DNA of 64,000 nt from Methylobacterium sp. Leaf117 (GTDB lineage: Bacteria > Pseudomonadota > Alphaproteobacteria > Rhizobiales > Beijerinckiaceae). The stretch is from assembly GCF_001422985.1 (NCBI RefSeq), contig NZ_LMNL01000002.1:1-64000 (forward strand), given 5' to 3'. The notes under the pieces were generated by a model. The model ran no database searches. It was given only the letters and a program-made list of their open reading frames with translations, and was not told the origin of the DNA. Shown here piece after piece: positions 16,450 through 26,142 of the stretch (position 1 is its first letter; each line of letters opens with the position of its first letter). Made by a program: the position numbers and the translations under genes.

Positions 16450-19400
16450 ATGACCGCCACGGCTGAGCCCTTCGTCGCGCCGCGCGCCGCCACCCGCCGG
16501 AATGCCGGGCTGCCCCGGCGGCTGGCCGAGGCGCTGGAAGGAGAGGCGCGCTTCGACGCCTTCACCCGCGGACGCTACGCCACCGATGCCTCGATCTACC
16601 AGATCGTCCCGGCCGGCGTGGTCCTGCCCCGCTCCGCCGCCGACATCGCCGCCACCCTGAAGATCGCGGCCGAGCACGACGTGCCCGTCATCCTGCGCGG
16701 CGGCGGCACCTCGCAGAACGGCCAGCCGATCGGGCGCGGGCTGGTGGTCGACTGCTCGCGCCACTTCAACCGCATACGCGCCTACGATCCGCAGGCCGGC
16801 ACCGTCACGGTGGAGCCCGGCATCGTGCTGGAACAGCTCAACAGCCAGGTGAAGGCCGACGGCTGGTTCTTCCCCGTCGAGCCCTCCACGGCGACCCGCT
16901 GCACCATCGGCGGCATGGCGGGCAACAATTCCTGCGGTGCGCGCTCGCTGCGCTTCGGCAAGATGAGCGACAACGTCCTCGCCATGGAGGCCCTGTTCCA
17001 CGACGGGGTTCCGTTCGGCTTCGGGCCGACCGGAAACGACAGCACGGGCGTAACAGGTCTCGGCGTAACAGGTCTCGGCGTGATCGGTTCAGGCGTGACA
17101 GGCTCGGGCCGCGCCGAGTCCCTGGCCGCCGCCATGCGGGCGCTGGCCGAGTCGGAGCGCGCGGAAATCCTGGCCCGCTTCCCGCAGGTCCAGCGCCGGG
17201 TCGGCGGCTACAACCTCGACGCCCTGATCGAGCCGCGGCCGAACCTCGCCCACCTGCTCGTCGGCTCGGAGGGCACGCTGGCGGCCACCACCAGCGTCAC
17301 CCTGAAGCTGTCGCGGCTGCCCGCCCACCGGGTCATGGGCGTCTGCCATTTTCCGTCCTTCCGCGCCGCCATGGAGACCACGAAGGCGCTGGTGGACCTC
17401 GATCCCGTGGCGGTCGAACTGGTCGACAACAACGTCCTGGTGCTGGGCGCCGACATTCCGCTGTTCCGCACCACGCTCGCCGACATCACCCGCGGCACCC
17501 CGAACTGCCTGCTGCTGGTGGAATTCGCCGGCGACGACCGGGCGACGCTCCTGGCCGACCTGAAGCGCCTCGACGCCTGCATGAGCGATCATGGCTTCAC
17601 CGGCGCCGTCGTGGAGGTGCCCGAACCGGTCCGGCAGAGATCCGTCTGGGAGGTGCGCGAGGCCTGCCTCAACATCATGATGTCGATGAAGGGCGACGCC
17701 AAGCCGGTCTCCTTCATCGAGGATTGCGCGGTGCCCCTGGAGCACCTGGCCGACTATACCGACGCCGTCACCGCGGTGTTCACCCGGCACGGCACCCGCG
17801 GCACCTGGTACGCCCACGCCTCGGTGGGCTGCCTGCATGTCCGCCCGATCCTCGACATGAAGCAGGGCGGCGACGTCGCCAAGATGCGCTCCATCGCCGA
17901 GGAGGCCAGCGCCGCGGTCCGGCGCTTCAAGGGCTCCTATTCCGGCGAGCACGGCGACGGCATCTCGCGCTCGGAGTACATCGAGCCGATGTTCGGGGCG
18001 CGCCTGACCCGCGCCTTCGAGGCGGTGAAGGACGGATTCGACCCGGACAACCGCCTCAACCCCGGCAAGATCGTCCGGCCGCTGCGCATGGACGACCGGT
18101 CGCTGATGCGCTTCCAGCCGGGCTACGCCGTGACCGAGCCGACCGTGCCGGCCCTCGACTGGTCCGACTGGGGCGGCTTCGGCCCCGCCGTCGAGATGTG
18201 CAACAGCAACGGCACCTGCCGGAAGCTCGCCGGCGGCGCCATGTGCCCGTCCTACCGCGTCACCAAGGAGGAGCAGCACCTGACCCGGGGCCGGGCCAAT
18301 TCCCTGCGGCTCGCCATCTCGGGCCAGCTCGGACCGGACGCCTTCACCGGTCCGGAGATGAAGCGGACCCTGGACCTCTGCGTCTCCTGCAAGGCCTGCC
18401 GGCGCGAGTGCCCGACCGGCGTCGACATGGCCAAGATGAAGATCGAGTTCCTGCACCATTACCATGCCCGGCACGGCCTGCCCCTCAAGGAGCGCCTGGT
18501 GGCGGCGCTGCCGCTCTACGCCAGCACGGCCGCCCGGCTGGCCCCGCTTCTCAACCTGCGGGACCGCCTGCCGGCCCTGGCCCGCCTGTCCGAGCGGCTG
18601 GTCGGCCTCTCGGCGCGCCGGACGCTGCCGCAATGGCGCCGGCCCTGGCGCGAATCGGGCGAGCCCGCCCATCCCTCCGACGTCACCGGCGATTTTCGCG
18701 ACATCGTCCTGTTCGGCGACACCTTCAACCGGGCCTTCGAGCGCGAGAACCTGGAGGCCGCCGAGCGGGTTCTGCTCGCCGCCGGCTATCGCCTGCACCG
18801 GGTCTTCCCGCATCGCGGACGCCGTCCGCTCTGCTGCGGCCGGACCTACCTCGCCTCCGGCCAGACCGACCGGGCCCGGGCCGAAGCGCGGCGGACGCTC
18901 ACGGCGCTGCTGCCCTATGTCCGGGCCGGCGCCCGGATCGTCGGCCTCGAACCGTCCTGCCTGCTCACCTTCCGGGACGAGTTCGCCTCGCTCCTGCCCG
19001 GACCCGAGGCGGCCGAACTCGGACGGGCCAGCCTGCTGTTCGAGGAGCTGCTGGCCGCCGACCTCCAGGCCGGCCGAATCGACCTGCCCCTCGCCGATCA
19101 GGGCGGCCGGGTCGCCCATCTCCACGGCCATTGCCACCAGAAGGCCTTCGGCGCGATGGGCGCCGTCGAGACCGTGCTGCGAGCGGTGCCGGGCCTCGAC
19201 GTCCGGGTGATCGAGTCGAGCTGCTGCGGCATGGCGGGTGCCTTCGGCTACGGAGCCGACACCATCGACGTGTCCCTGGCCATGGCCGAGCTGTCGCTGT
19301 TCCCGGCCCTCCGGGCCGCTGGTCCCGACGATCTCGTCGTCGCGGACGGAACCAGCTGCCGGCACCAGATCCACGACGGTCTCGGCCGAGACGCACGTCA

Positions 19401-19488
19401 TGTGGCCCGCGTCCTCGACGAAGCCCGCGCGACCTCGACGCGACCCTCGGGGAATACACGGGTCTGCAATCCCGCGATTTCACCCTGA
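16450..19488 (+). CDS. FAD/4Fe-4S 2-hydroxyacid dehydrogenase, YdiJ type
   Basis: A 1012-residue fusion of a flavin dehydrogenase with an iron-sulfur/CCG part, matching in length and order the YdiJ family (D-2-hydroxyglutarate dehydrogenase in E. coli). FAD-binding segments are visible at about 60-160 ([25 protein letters not shown]), the FAD-oxidase C domain at about 270-540 ([18 protein letters not shown]), cluster ligands at about 583-600 and 645-660 ([16 protein letters not shown]), and CCG motifs at [11 protein letters not shown] and [12 protein letters not shown]. Electrons probably go to quinone or an electron-transfer protein. Four 15-bp units are inserted in frame at residues 200-219, inside the FAD region. 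A second oddity is the non-conserved last 20 residues. Confidence 0.9.
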   Translation: MTATAEPFVAPRAATRRNAGLPRRLAEALEGEARFDAFTRGRYATDASIYQIVPAGVVLPRSAADIAATLKIAAEHDVPVILRGGGTSQNGQPIGRGLVVDCSRHFNRIRAYDPQAGTVTVEPGIVLEQLNSQVKADGWFFPVEPSTATRCTIGGMAGNNSCGARSLRFGKMSDNVLAMEALFHDGVPFGFGPTGNDSTGVTGLGVTGLGVIGSGVTGSGRAESLAAAMRALAESERAEILARFPQVQRRVGGYNLDALIEPRPNLAHLLVGSEGTLAATTSVTLKLSRLPAHRVMGVCHFPSFRAAMETTKALVDLDPVAVELVDNNVLVLGADIPLFRTTLADITRGTPNCLLLVEFAGDDRATLLADLKRLDACMSDHGFTGAVVEVPEPVRQRSVWEVREACLNIMMSMKGDAKPVSFIEDCAVPLEHLADYTDAVTAVFTRHGTRGTWYAHASVGCLHVRPILDMKQGGDVAKMRSIAEEASAAVRRFKGSYSGEHGDGISRSEYIEPMFGARLTRAFEAVKDGFDPDNRLNPGKIVRPLRMDDRSLMRFQPGYAVTEPTVPALDWSDWGGFGPAVEMCNSNGTCRKLAGGAMCPSYRVTKEEQHLTRGRANSLRLAISGQLGPDAFTGPEMKRTLDLCVSCKACRRECPTGVDMAKMKIEFLHHYHARHGLPLKERLVAALPLYASTAARLAPLLNLRDRLPALARLSERLVGLSARRTLPQWRRPWRESGEPAHPSDVTGDFRDIVLFGDTFNRAFERENLEAAERVLLAAGYRLHRVFPHRGRRPLCCGRTYLASGQTDRARAEARRTLTALLPYVRAGARIVGLEPSCLLTFRDEFASLLPGPEAAELGRASLLFEELLAADLQAGRIDLPLADQGGRVAHLHGHCHQKAFGAMGAVETVLRAVPGLDVRVIESSCCGMAGAFGYGADTIDVSLAMAELSLFPALRAAGPDDLVVADGTSCRHQIHDGLGRDARHVARVLDEARATSTRPSGNTRVCNPAISP
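17047..17106 (+). repeat. 15-bp tandem repeat inside the YdiJ-type coding region
   Basis: Four units; the first two are identical (GGCGTAACAGGTCTC) and the others diverged. They translate in frame to [20 protein letters not shown] at residues 200-219. Confidence 0.92.
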
Positions 19489-19570
19489 AGCGCGCGCCGC
19501 AGACGCGACGGAAACTCAGCTGACGAGAGCCTGAACGGGCGCAGACGTGCGGCGCAGCACGCGGCTCCGC

Positions 19571-19603
19571 TTGCCATTTTAAATTATATACGTCATTTAT
19601 AAA
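19571..19603 (+). promoter_or_regulatory. AT-rich promoter region of the SDR gene
   Basis: A stretch unusually AT-rich for this window contains TTGCCA (19571) and TATAAA (19598), with further TATA-like hexamers between. Spacing is not ideal (21 bases), so only the general location is supported. Confidence 0.3.
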
Positions 19604-19641
19604 GGGACAGGCCGACAGGTTGGCCCTGCCAGGAGAGCGCC

Positions 19642-20457
19642 ATGGGCCAAGCCATCCAGAAGACCGCCATCGTCACCGGAGCCTCCTCGGGCATCGGCCT
19701 CGCCACCGTTCGGGCCCTGCAGGCCGCCGGCTATCGGGTGTTCGGGACGAGCCGGCGGCCCGGCGCCGCCCTGGGAGATGCCGGCACCCTGCTCACCTGC
19801 GAGATAACCGACGAAGCCTCCGTGGCCGCCATGGTCCGCACCGTTCTGGACGAGACCGGCCGGATCGATCTCCTCGTCAACAATGCCGGCTACGGCATCA
19901 GCGGCGGCGCCGAGGAATCCTCGGTCGCGCAGGCGCAGACGCTCTTCGACGTCAATCTGTTCGGCGTCATCCGCACCATTCGGGCGGTCCTGCCGACCAT
20001 GCGCGCCCAGAAGAGTGGCCGCATCGTCAACATCAGTTCCGTCCTCGGCTTGGTACCGGCGCCCTACATGGCGCTCTACGCCGCGAGCAAGCATGCGTTG
20101 GAAGGCTATTCGGAATCCATCGACCATGAGATCCGTGGCCAAGGCATCCGCGTCGTCCTGGTGGAACCCGCCTATACCCGGACGTCCTTCAACCAGAACC
20201 TGGTCGTGCCCGATGCACAACTGAGCATCTACGCAGAGGCCCGCGCCGGTGCGGACACGATGCTGCGGACCGTGATGGCGACCGCCGACGCCCCGGAGGT
20301 CGTCGCCCGAACAGTGGTTGAGGCCGCCGCCGCAGCCGTGCCCCGCCGCCGCTACACCGCCGGGAAGGTCGCCCGTCAGGTGAGCCTGCTCCGCCGCTTC
20401 GCGCCGGCCCACCTCTTCGACAAGAGCCTGCGTAAGCAGATGGGTCTGCCGAACTGA
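19642..20457 (+). CDS. Short-chain dehydrogenase/reductase
   Basis: A classical SDR of 271 residues. The cofactor site TGASSGIGLATVRAL (about 11-25), NNAGYG (about 81-86) and the catalytic Ser with Tyr-x-x-x-Lys (SSVLGLVPAPYMALYAASK, about 132-150) are all present. The basic residues after the first strand (TSRRP) favour NADP(H). The substrate is unknown. AGGAGAG sits just upstream of the ATG. It ends 22 bases from the convergent beta-barrel gene. Confidence 0.92.
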   Translation: MGQAIQKTAIVTGASSGIGLATVRALQAAGYRVFGTSRRPGAALGDAGTLLTCEITDEASVAAMVRTVLDETGRIDLLVNNAGYGISGGAEESSVAQAQTLFDVNLFGVIRTIRAVLPTMRAQKSGRIVNISSVLGLVPAPYMALYAASKHALEGYSESIDHEIRGQGIRVVLVEPAYTRTSFNQNLVVPDAQLSIYAEARAGADTMLRTVMATADAPEVVARTVVEAAAAAVPRRRYTAGKVARQVSLLRRFAPAHLFDKSLRKQMGLPN

Positions 20458-20479
20458 GCGCCGGACGCCGCCGCGGGAT

Positions 20480-21502
20480 CTAGAATTCCATGCCGAATTT
20501 AACCCGAAGGTTGTGCCGCTCGAACTGGTTCAGGCCCAGGCCGCGACTGGCCAGGGTCGAATCCCTGTCCCGGCCCCAGACCTGTCCGGCATAGGCCAAG
20601 GTGAACCAGGTCTTCTCGGTGAAGCGGTGATGGAGGGCCGGGCCGACGAAGACCGCCTGGCTCTCCAAGTCGTTGAGAAACGTGCCGTTATAGCCCCGCA
20701 GGTAACGGACTTCCGGCCCCAGATAGGTGCTGTCCCCGACCCGCGCCACAAGGGCGTTCGACCAGAGGAAGGTGGACGAGCGATAGCCGGATGCCCCGAC
20801 GCCGCGCTGGCGCCCGGCCGCCGGCTCGAAGCTGATGTTGCTGCCGTACCAGAGTTTGTCCGGCACCACCTGGACATCGAGTTGCAGCACGCTCTCGATG
20901 TCGAAGATGTCGGCTCCGTTGCCCTCAATCGGCAGCACGCGGGCAAACCGGGGCCTCACTTCGAGGGCGAGGCCCAGGGGCTGCTCCTTGCTGCTCTTGA
21001 GAAACTGATATTTCACTTCGACGGATATGCCATCGAAGGTGCCGTAGGACTTGTCGTCGAGGTCGGTGATGTTGCGGACGTTTCGAAGGTTGCCGAAGGC
21101 TCCGATCTCGATGCTCAACTTGTCCATCGGATCGAACTGATAGCCGAGCTTGGTGTCGAGAACGCGGTAGCGGCCCCGGCCGGGACCGGCCGGCCGCTTG
21201 CCCAGCCGGGACACCGTATCGACCACAACCTCCTGCTCGCCCTTCTCGCCCGTATCGGCGCCCTCGGTGAAGCCGAACAGATGTTCGGTATCGACCTCCT
21301 TCGCGGCTTTGTCGTCGCCAGCACCGGAATCCGCTCCGGTCTTGGCCGTGCCATCGGTTTTCGGAGACGTGCCCGAAGGCTTCGACCCCGCTCGCTCCGC
21401 AGTCCCGGAAGCCTGGACGGCATGCGCGGAGACGTTGGCCAAGACCGCCGCAATCAGCCCGAGCAAAACCCCGACCGGACGCGTGTAACGCGATGTCATC
21501 AT
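20480..21502 (-). CDS. Putative outer-membrane beta-barrel protein
   Basis: A 340-residue protein of unknown function. It has an N-terminal signal peptide (RPVGVLLGLIAAVLANVSAHA), then a Ser/Thr/Lys/Gly/Asp-rich linker (about 28-65), then alternating amphipathic strands and a C-terminal Phe (VKFGMEF), as expected for a porin-like barrel inserted by the BAM complex. Segments such as LSIEIGAFGNLRNV and TWFTLAYAGQVWG look like membrane strands. Two ATG codons (21502 and 21499) are possible starts. It is alone on its strand. Confidence 0.65.
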   Translation of the reverse strand: MMTSRYTRPVGVLLGLIAAVLANVSAHAVQASGTAERAGSKPSGTSPKTDGTAKTGADSGAGDDKAAKEVDTEHLFGFTEGADTGEKGEQEVVVDTVSRLGKRPAGPGRGRYRVLDTKLGYQFDPMDKLSIEIGAFGNLRNVRNITDLDDKSYGTFDGISVEVKYQFLKSSKEQPLGLALEVRPRFARVLPIEGNGADIFDIESVLQLDVQVVPDKLWYGSNISFEPAAGRQRGVGASGYRSSTFLWSNALVARVGDSTYLGPEVRYLRGYNGTFLNDLESQAVFVGPALHHRFTEKTWFTLAYAGQVWGRDRDSTLASRGLGLNQFERHNLRVKFGMEF

Positions 21503-21760
21503 TGAGAAACCCCGTGGCGTCGCACAACCCGATGACGGTCCGGCAACTGCCGGCACCTTAGATACGCTTCGGCTTATGTTGCCTGCGGCCGCCTGGACAC
21601 AGATGCAGGAAATGTGAATTTTCCGGGATTAACCCCGCAGCATCACAGCCGTCGCTCCCCGCGGGGAGGGGCCCGGATTCCCGCGCGCGCTGCCGTATCG
21701 ACCCGGGGAACGGCGCAGGGGCAAGGCTGTTTCTTCGACACAGCAGCCAGGAGTTTCACC

Positions 21761-22048
21761 ATGCGGATCATTGCGACAGCGTCGGCCCTCGCCCTTCTCA
21801 CCTTCGGCAGCGTCGGGGCGGCGGAAGCCAAGGGGTGCATCAAGGGCGCCATCATCGGCGGGATCGCCGGGCACTACCTCGCCGAGCGCGGCGTCGTCGG
21901 TGCGGTCGCGGGTTGCCTCGGCGGTCGCTATCTGGCGAACCGTCAGGCGCGGCGTCAGCGGGAGATCGATTACGGTTCGCGAGTCGAGCCACGCGGCACG
22001 GGCTACGGCCAGCCCGCCTCCGGTCCGCGTCGCAACTACAGCTACTGA
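21761..22048 (+). CDS. Small glycine-zipper envelope protein
   Basis: A 95-residue protein with a signal peptide (MRIIATASALALLTFGSVGAAEA). The mature part has a Gly-rich helix pair (GAIIGGIAGHYLAERG, GAVAGCLGGRYLA) of the glycine-zipper type common in small envelope proteins, and two Cys that could pair. CAGGAG is found seven to twelve bases before the ATG. The function is unknown. Confidence 0.7.
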   Translation: MRIIATASALALLTFGSVGAAEAKGCIKGAIIGGIAGHYLAERGVVGAVAGCLGGRYLANRQARRQREIDYGSRVEPRGTGYGQPASGPRRNYSY

Positions 22049-22093
22049 TGCGACGTCGGCTCGGCCCTCATCGAAGGCCGGGCCGACCCAGGG

Positions 22094-22804
22094 TCAGGGT
22101 GCCGCGAAGGTCAGAGGCGCCTCGGGCCGCGTCGCCATCCAGAGAACGTGACGAGGCCCGTCGTTGCCCTCTTTGGCATGAACCCGGACCTCGTCGACCC
22201 CGTATCCATGCAGGCGCAGGCGCGCCTTGAAGCGACGATCCGGTTTGCCCGACCAGACTCCCAGGATGCCGCCCTTCCGCAGGGCGTAATGGGCTCGCTT
22301 GAGACCCCAGGCATCATACAGGCGGTCATTCTCCCGCCGGGTCATCCCCGAGGGGCCATTGTCGACATCCAGCAGGATGGCGTCGAACTGCTCCGGTCCT
22401 GACTGGATCAATCGGTTCACATCCTCCTCCACGATTGTGACGCGGGGATCGTCGAGGCTGCCCGCGAAGAGGTGGGCGAGGGGGCCACGTGCCCAGGTCA
22501 CCACCGCGGGAATGAGTTCGGCGACGACGATGCACGCCTCCGGCCCAAGCGCGGCGAGCGCCGCCCGAAGGGTGAAGCCCATGCCGAGTCCACCGATGAG
22601 GACGCGCGGGGCAGGGCGATCCCGGAGCCGCTCGCAGGCGATCGTGGCGAGTGCCTGTTCCGAGCGACGATCCAGATTGGTCATCAGCTCCGCATCCCCG
22701 ACCTGGATCGAGTAGGCATCGCCCTGTTGCAGAAGGGTCAGCCGGGCCTTGGTGCCCGGAATGGCGCTGGTGTCGATGGAGACCCAGGGAGGCGAGGGGA
22801 TCAA
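22094..22804 (-). CDS. Spermidine synthase-like methyltransferase-fold protein
   Basis: A Rossmann-fold protein of about 236 residues. The nucleotide-binding strand-loop VLIGGLGMGFTLRAAL and the following acidic strands (CIVVAELIP, DAILLDVDNGPSG) match the spermidine synthase superfamily, but the length is short and polyamine-binding residues are not obvious, so it may be an aminopropyltransferase relative or a methyltransferase. The start is uncertain: a TTG at 22804 preceded by GGAG at seven bases is preferred, and a TTG at 22876 is also in frame. Confidence 0.75.
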   Translation of the reverse strand: MIPSPPWVSIDTSAIPGTKARLTLLQQGDAYSIQVGDAELMTNLDRRSEQALATIACERLRDRPAPRVLIGGLGMGFTLRAALAALGPEACIVVAELIPAVVTWARGPLAHLFAGSLDDPRVTIVEEDVNRLIQSGPEQFDAILLDVDNGPSGMTRRENDRLYDAWGLKRAHYALRKGGILGVWSGKPDRRFKARLRLHGYGVDEVRVHAKEGNDGPRHVLWMATRPEAPLTFAAP

Positions 22805-22903
22805 CGCTGAACTCCGTCCGCGCAGGCATCGGGCCGCGCTCGCACGGGCCTCATCCGAATCCCACCCGAAGGTCAACCGGATTGCGGGCCTGCACCGGGC
22901 GGA

Positions 22904-23764
22904 TCAGCGCGTCAGGAATTCGCGGAGCGCCACGTTGACGGCGTCGATCGCCTCATGGTGCAGCCAGTGCGTCGCCTCGGGAAACCAGGTGAGCTGGCCC
23001 TGCGTGCAACGGGCCAAACTCTCCGTGGCAAGGCCGGGCGAGAGGGCGAAATCCTTCCGGCCCCAGAGGATGTGTGTCGGCACGCCGATCGGCCCGTCCT
23101 GCGTCCGGCGCTTCAGGCGCAATGCCCGATACCAGTTCAGCATGCCCGTTGGCGCACCGCGCTGTGTCCAGGCCTCGGCATAGCGTTCGAGATCCGCTTC
23201 GATGAAGGTTCCGGGCCGGCTCGTCAGACGCAAGGTCTGGCGTAGGGCACGGAAGTTTCCCGCACGAAGAGCTGCCTCCGGCAATCGAGGGATCTGGAAA
23301 GCGGCGACGTACGAGGATCGGAGTGCCTGGATCGGGTGTCGACGCGTATAGGCCCCGATCACGTCGGGATGGGGCGCATTCAGGATGACGAGGCGACGAA
23401 TGCGCTCGGGGTTACGGGCGGCGAGCCACCAGGCGACGATCCCGCCCCAATCGTGCCCGATCACCTGAACCTGCTCGGCGCCGAAATGGTCCGCCAGCGC
23501 CAGGACATCGTCGGCGAGCCGGTCGAGATGATAGGCCGAGAGAAGCCGAGGCTTGCTGCTCCGGTTGTATCCGCGTTGATCGGGGACGATGATGCGCAAT
23601 CCTGACGCTGCCAAGGCGTTGATCTGATTGCGCCAGCCGAACCAAGCCTCGGGAAACCCATGGAGAAGGATCGTCGGCGCTCCATCCCGAGGGCCTGCCG
23701 TGGCGACCTGCAGGGTGACGTCGGGCAGGGTCAAGAAGCTTAGATCCGGATCACGCGGCGCCAT
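22904..23764 (-). CDS. Alpha/beta hydrolase, epoxide hydrolase-like
   Basis: A 286-residue hydrolase. HGFPEAWFGWRNQ (about 34-46) gives the oxyanion region, the nucleophile elbow is GHDWGGIVAWW (about 100-110) with Asp as nucleophile as in soluble epoxide hydrolases and haloacetate dehalogenases, and the catalytic His is in EATHWLHHEA near the C-terminus. The ATG at 23764 is chosen because homology begins soon after it; the frame is open about 100 codons further upstream without recognisable content. Confidence 0.88.
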   Translation of the reverse strand: MAPRDPDLSFLTLPDVTLQVATAGPRDGAPTILLHGFPEAWFGWRNQINALAASGLRIIVPDQRGYNRSSKPRLLSAYHLDRLADDVLALADHFGAEQVQVIGHDWGGIVAWWLAARNPERIRRLVILNAPHPDVIGAYTRRHPIQALRSSYVAAFQIPRLPEAALRAGNFRALRQTLRLTSRPGTFIEADLERYAEAWTQRGAPTGMLNWYRALRLKRRTQDGPIGVPTHILWGRKDFALSPGLATESLARCTQGQLTWFPEATHWLHHEAIDAVNVALREFLTR

Positions 23765-24042
23765 GGTGCCGTCTCTCCTCGGGTCAGGGAGAAGCGAGGG
23801 GAACGACCGGCCACTCGGCGCATCCCTCGCCCACGAGATGCCAACGCCGCCCGGACGGCTTTTTCTCCCCTCGCGCCTGTCGAACTCCCCTCGCTCCTGG
23901 CGAAATGGGGCTCGCCCATGAACCAGGGGCTCGTCGCAAAGCCGGCCCGGCCGAGGCCGAATTCCCGTCAGGGGATCATGCTGCCGGCTGATGCGGTTGA
24001 AAGTCGGGTCAGCCGTGAAACACCAGCCTCCTGCCCCGCCCG

Positions 24043-24639
24043 ATGCCGATACCCTTTGGACGTCCAAAGCTTCCCTCCAGCCAGCAGGACCTCGAGGAAT
24101 CCGCGCGGCCGACCTACCGGCCGCCCCAACCGTCGGGCCTATCCCCGGTCTTAGCGCGCAACATCGAGGCCTTGCAGCAGCGGCGCGCGGCCGAGGAGCG
24201 CCGGTCGAGCGCGGCGGACCGGATCGCGGAGACGATCACCCGCTTCACCGGCAGCATGCCCTTCGTCGTCCTACACGTGGTGGTGTTCGGTCTCTGGACG
24301 CTGATCAACACCGGCCTCCTGCCGGTCCTACCGAGATGGGATGCGAGCTTCGTCATCCTCGGCACTTCCGCATCGGTGGAGGCGATCTTCCTCTCGACCT
24401 TCGTGCTGATCAGCCAGAACCGCATGGCGGCCGCAGCCGACAAGCGCGCCGACCTCGATCTGCATATCGGACTTCTGGCCGAGCATGAGGTCACGAAGCT
24501 GGTCACGCTGGTGTCGGCGATCACGGATCATCTCGGCATCGCCACGGAGGCGGACGCGGAGGTCGGCGAACTCAAGCAGGATGTCTCTCCCAACCTGGTC
24601 CTCGATACCATCGCGGAGACGCAGCCGGGCAGAACCTGA
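24043..24639 (+). CDS. DUF1003 family membrane protein
   Basis: A 198-residue protein with a hydrophilic N-terminus (1-60), two hydrophobic helices (VVLHVVVFGLWTLINTG, about 75-91, and FVILGTSASVEAIFLSTFVLI, about 103-122) and a helical tail containing the family signature SQNRMAAAADKRADLDL. The function of DUF1003 is unknown. No strong SD precedes the ATG, so the start could lie a little downstream. Confidence 0.82.
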   Translation: MPIPFGRPKLPSSQQDLEESARPTYRPPQPSGLSPVLARNIEALQQRRAAEERRSSAADRIAETITRFTGSMPFVVLHVVVFGLWTLINTGLLPVLPRWDASFVILGTSASVEAIFLSTFVLISQNRMAAAADKRADLDLHIGLLAEHEVTKLVTLVSAITDHLGIATEADAEVGELKQDVSPNLVLDTIAETQPGRT

Positions 24640-24666
24640 TGTCCCGGTACCTCTTGGGTCGAGCCT

Positions 24667-26142
24667 TCAGACCAGGGCACCGGATTGCGCCGGCGCGGCC
24701 GCCCGGGCAGCGTCGGGCCCTGGAGTGGGCACTTCGACGGCGGGCGGCTGGACGACCTTAGCGCCCGCCTGCCGCTCGAGTGTCACGACGGTGCGGAAGG
24801 CGAGAACGATGCCGGCCAGACCGAACAGGACGGAGCCGGCACCGACCCCCGCGATCACGCCCTTTGGTCCGTAGTAATGGGCGCCGATCAGGGCCGGCGG
24901 CACGGTTCCCAACGTGGCGCGGCCCCAGTTCAGGGCGGTCGAATAGAACGGGAAACCGAGGTTGTTGAACGAGGCGTTCGCTAGGAACAGGAGCCCGGTG
25001 AAGAACCAGACACCGCCGCTCACGAGGCAGAAGAACCCAAACAGGTCGGCCGCGACGCCCTGAAGTTCGAAGAGCCTGATGAGAGGAGCCGCGCCCAGTG
25101 CCAAGGCGAGCCAGACCACCAACACGTAAGCCGCCGTCACCAGGGTGCCGTCACGCAGAACGCCGCGCATCCGGTCGAAGCGTCCCGCGCCCCAGTTCTG
25201 GCCGAGGATCGGCCCGATCGACCCCGACATCGCGAACAAGCCACCGAAGGCCACCGGGGTCAGCCGATCCACCACAACATTGCCGGCCACCGCGACGGCG
25301 CCGAACTGCGCCAGCGCATGGGCGATGAAGGCACTGGCCACGGAGGGCGCCAGGTTCGTCAAAACGGCGGGCAGGGCGATGCGCATGACGACGGGCGCAT
25401 CCGCGATCACGTGGGCGAGGCGCGGCCGGGCGAGCATTCGATGCTGACGCACGCCCCAGAAGCCGATGATGGCGAAGGTCGCGCGCGCAAAGCAGGTCGT
25501 GATGGCCGCCCCGTCGACGCCGAGGCCCGCGCCAAAGATCAGCAGCGGGTCGAGGCCGGCGGTCACGATCGCCCCCCCGAGCGTGACGTACATGGCCTGA
25601 CGCGCAGCGCCAACGGCGCGCAACAGGCCGGAAAACATCATGCCGGGTCCCATCAGCAGGTTCGACGGCAGCGTGATCCAGAGGAAGCGCGTCGCCACCG
25701 GCAGGGTCTCGGCATCGGCCCCGATCCAGCCCAGGAACATCGGCAGGAACGGCAGCATCCCGAGCACGAGAAGCCCCGACACGACGATGCCGTGGATGGT
25801 GCCAGAGGTCGCCAGCCGACGGGCGCCCTCTCCATCGTCGGCGCCGATTGCCCGTGAAACCAGGGCGCCGGCCGCAATCATCAGGCCGATATTGATGGCG
25901 ATCGCGAAGAACTGGACGATGGTGGCAAAGCCGACGGCCGCCGTGAGGGTCGGATCACCGAGCTTGGAGACGTAGAGGAGAGACAGGAAGTCGACGACGA
26001 AGATTGCCATCAGTCCGACCGAACCGGTGGCGCTCATCGTCACGACATGGCGCAGGATCGAGCCTTCGACGAAGCGCGCCGAGCCGCTTCGGGTCACTTC
26101 AGCCATCCGATCAGGCATCCGATCAGGCATCCGAGCGAACAT
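24667..26142 (-). CDS. MATE family multidrug/metabolite efflux transporter
   Basis: A 12-helix Na+ or H+ coupled exporter of up to 491 residues, with the paired six-helix halves of MatE (for example AVGFATIVQFFAIAINIGLMIAAGALVSRAIG, seen here as FATIVQFFAIAIN and AAGALVSRAIG). The N-terminus is a 12-bp tandem repeat that supplies in-frame ATG codons at 26142, 26130, 26118 and 26106. Starting at the first gives a 20-base overlap with the Kef-type gene upstream; starting at 26106 (MAEVTRSG) gives none. The pair is probably one transcript. Confidence 0.9.
   Translation of the reverse strand: MFARMPDRMPDRMAEVTRSGSARFVEGSILRHVVTMSATGSVGLMAIFVVDFLSLLYVSKLGDPTLTAAVGFATIVQFFAIAINIGLMIAAGALVSRAIGADDGEGARRLATSGTIHGIVVSGLLVLGMLPFLPMFLGWIGADAETLPVATRFLWITLPSNLLMGPGMMFSGLLRAVGAARQAMYVTLGGAIVTAGLDPLLIFGAGLGVDGAAITTCFARATFAIIGFWGVRQHRMLARPRLAHVIADAPVVMRIALPAVLTNLAPSVASAFIAHALAQFGAVAVAGNVVVDRLTPVAFGGLFAMSGSIGPILGQNWGAGRFDRMRGVLRDGTLVTAAYVLVVWLALALGAAPLIRLFELQGVAADLFGFFCLVSGGVWFFTGLLFLANASFNNLGFPFYSTALNWGRATLGTVPPALIGAHYYGPKGVIAGVGAGSVLFGLAGIVLAFRTVVTLERQAGAKVVQPPAVEVPTPGPDAARAAAPAQSGALV
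26104..26136. repeat. 12-bp tandem repeat at the MATE start and Kef-type stop
   Basis: Nearly three copies of CATCCGATCAGG. On the minus strand each copy supplies one in-frame ATG for the MATE gene (MPDR, MPDR). Confidence 0.88.

Noticed and set aside
17089..19401. Minus-strand open frame of 770 codons opposite the YdiJ-type gene
   Set aside because: The plus-strand frame has clear FAD and Fe-S motifs; the reverse frame has no conserved motif.
22904..24067. Extended start of the epoxide-hydrolase-like gene to 24067
   Set aside because: The extra 101 residues lack conservation and overlap the DUF1003 promoter; homology starts at the ATG at 23764.
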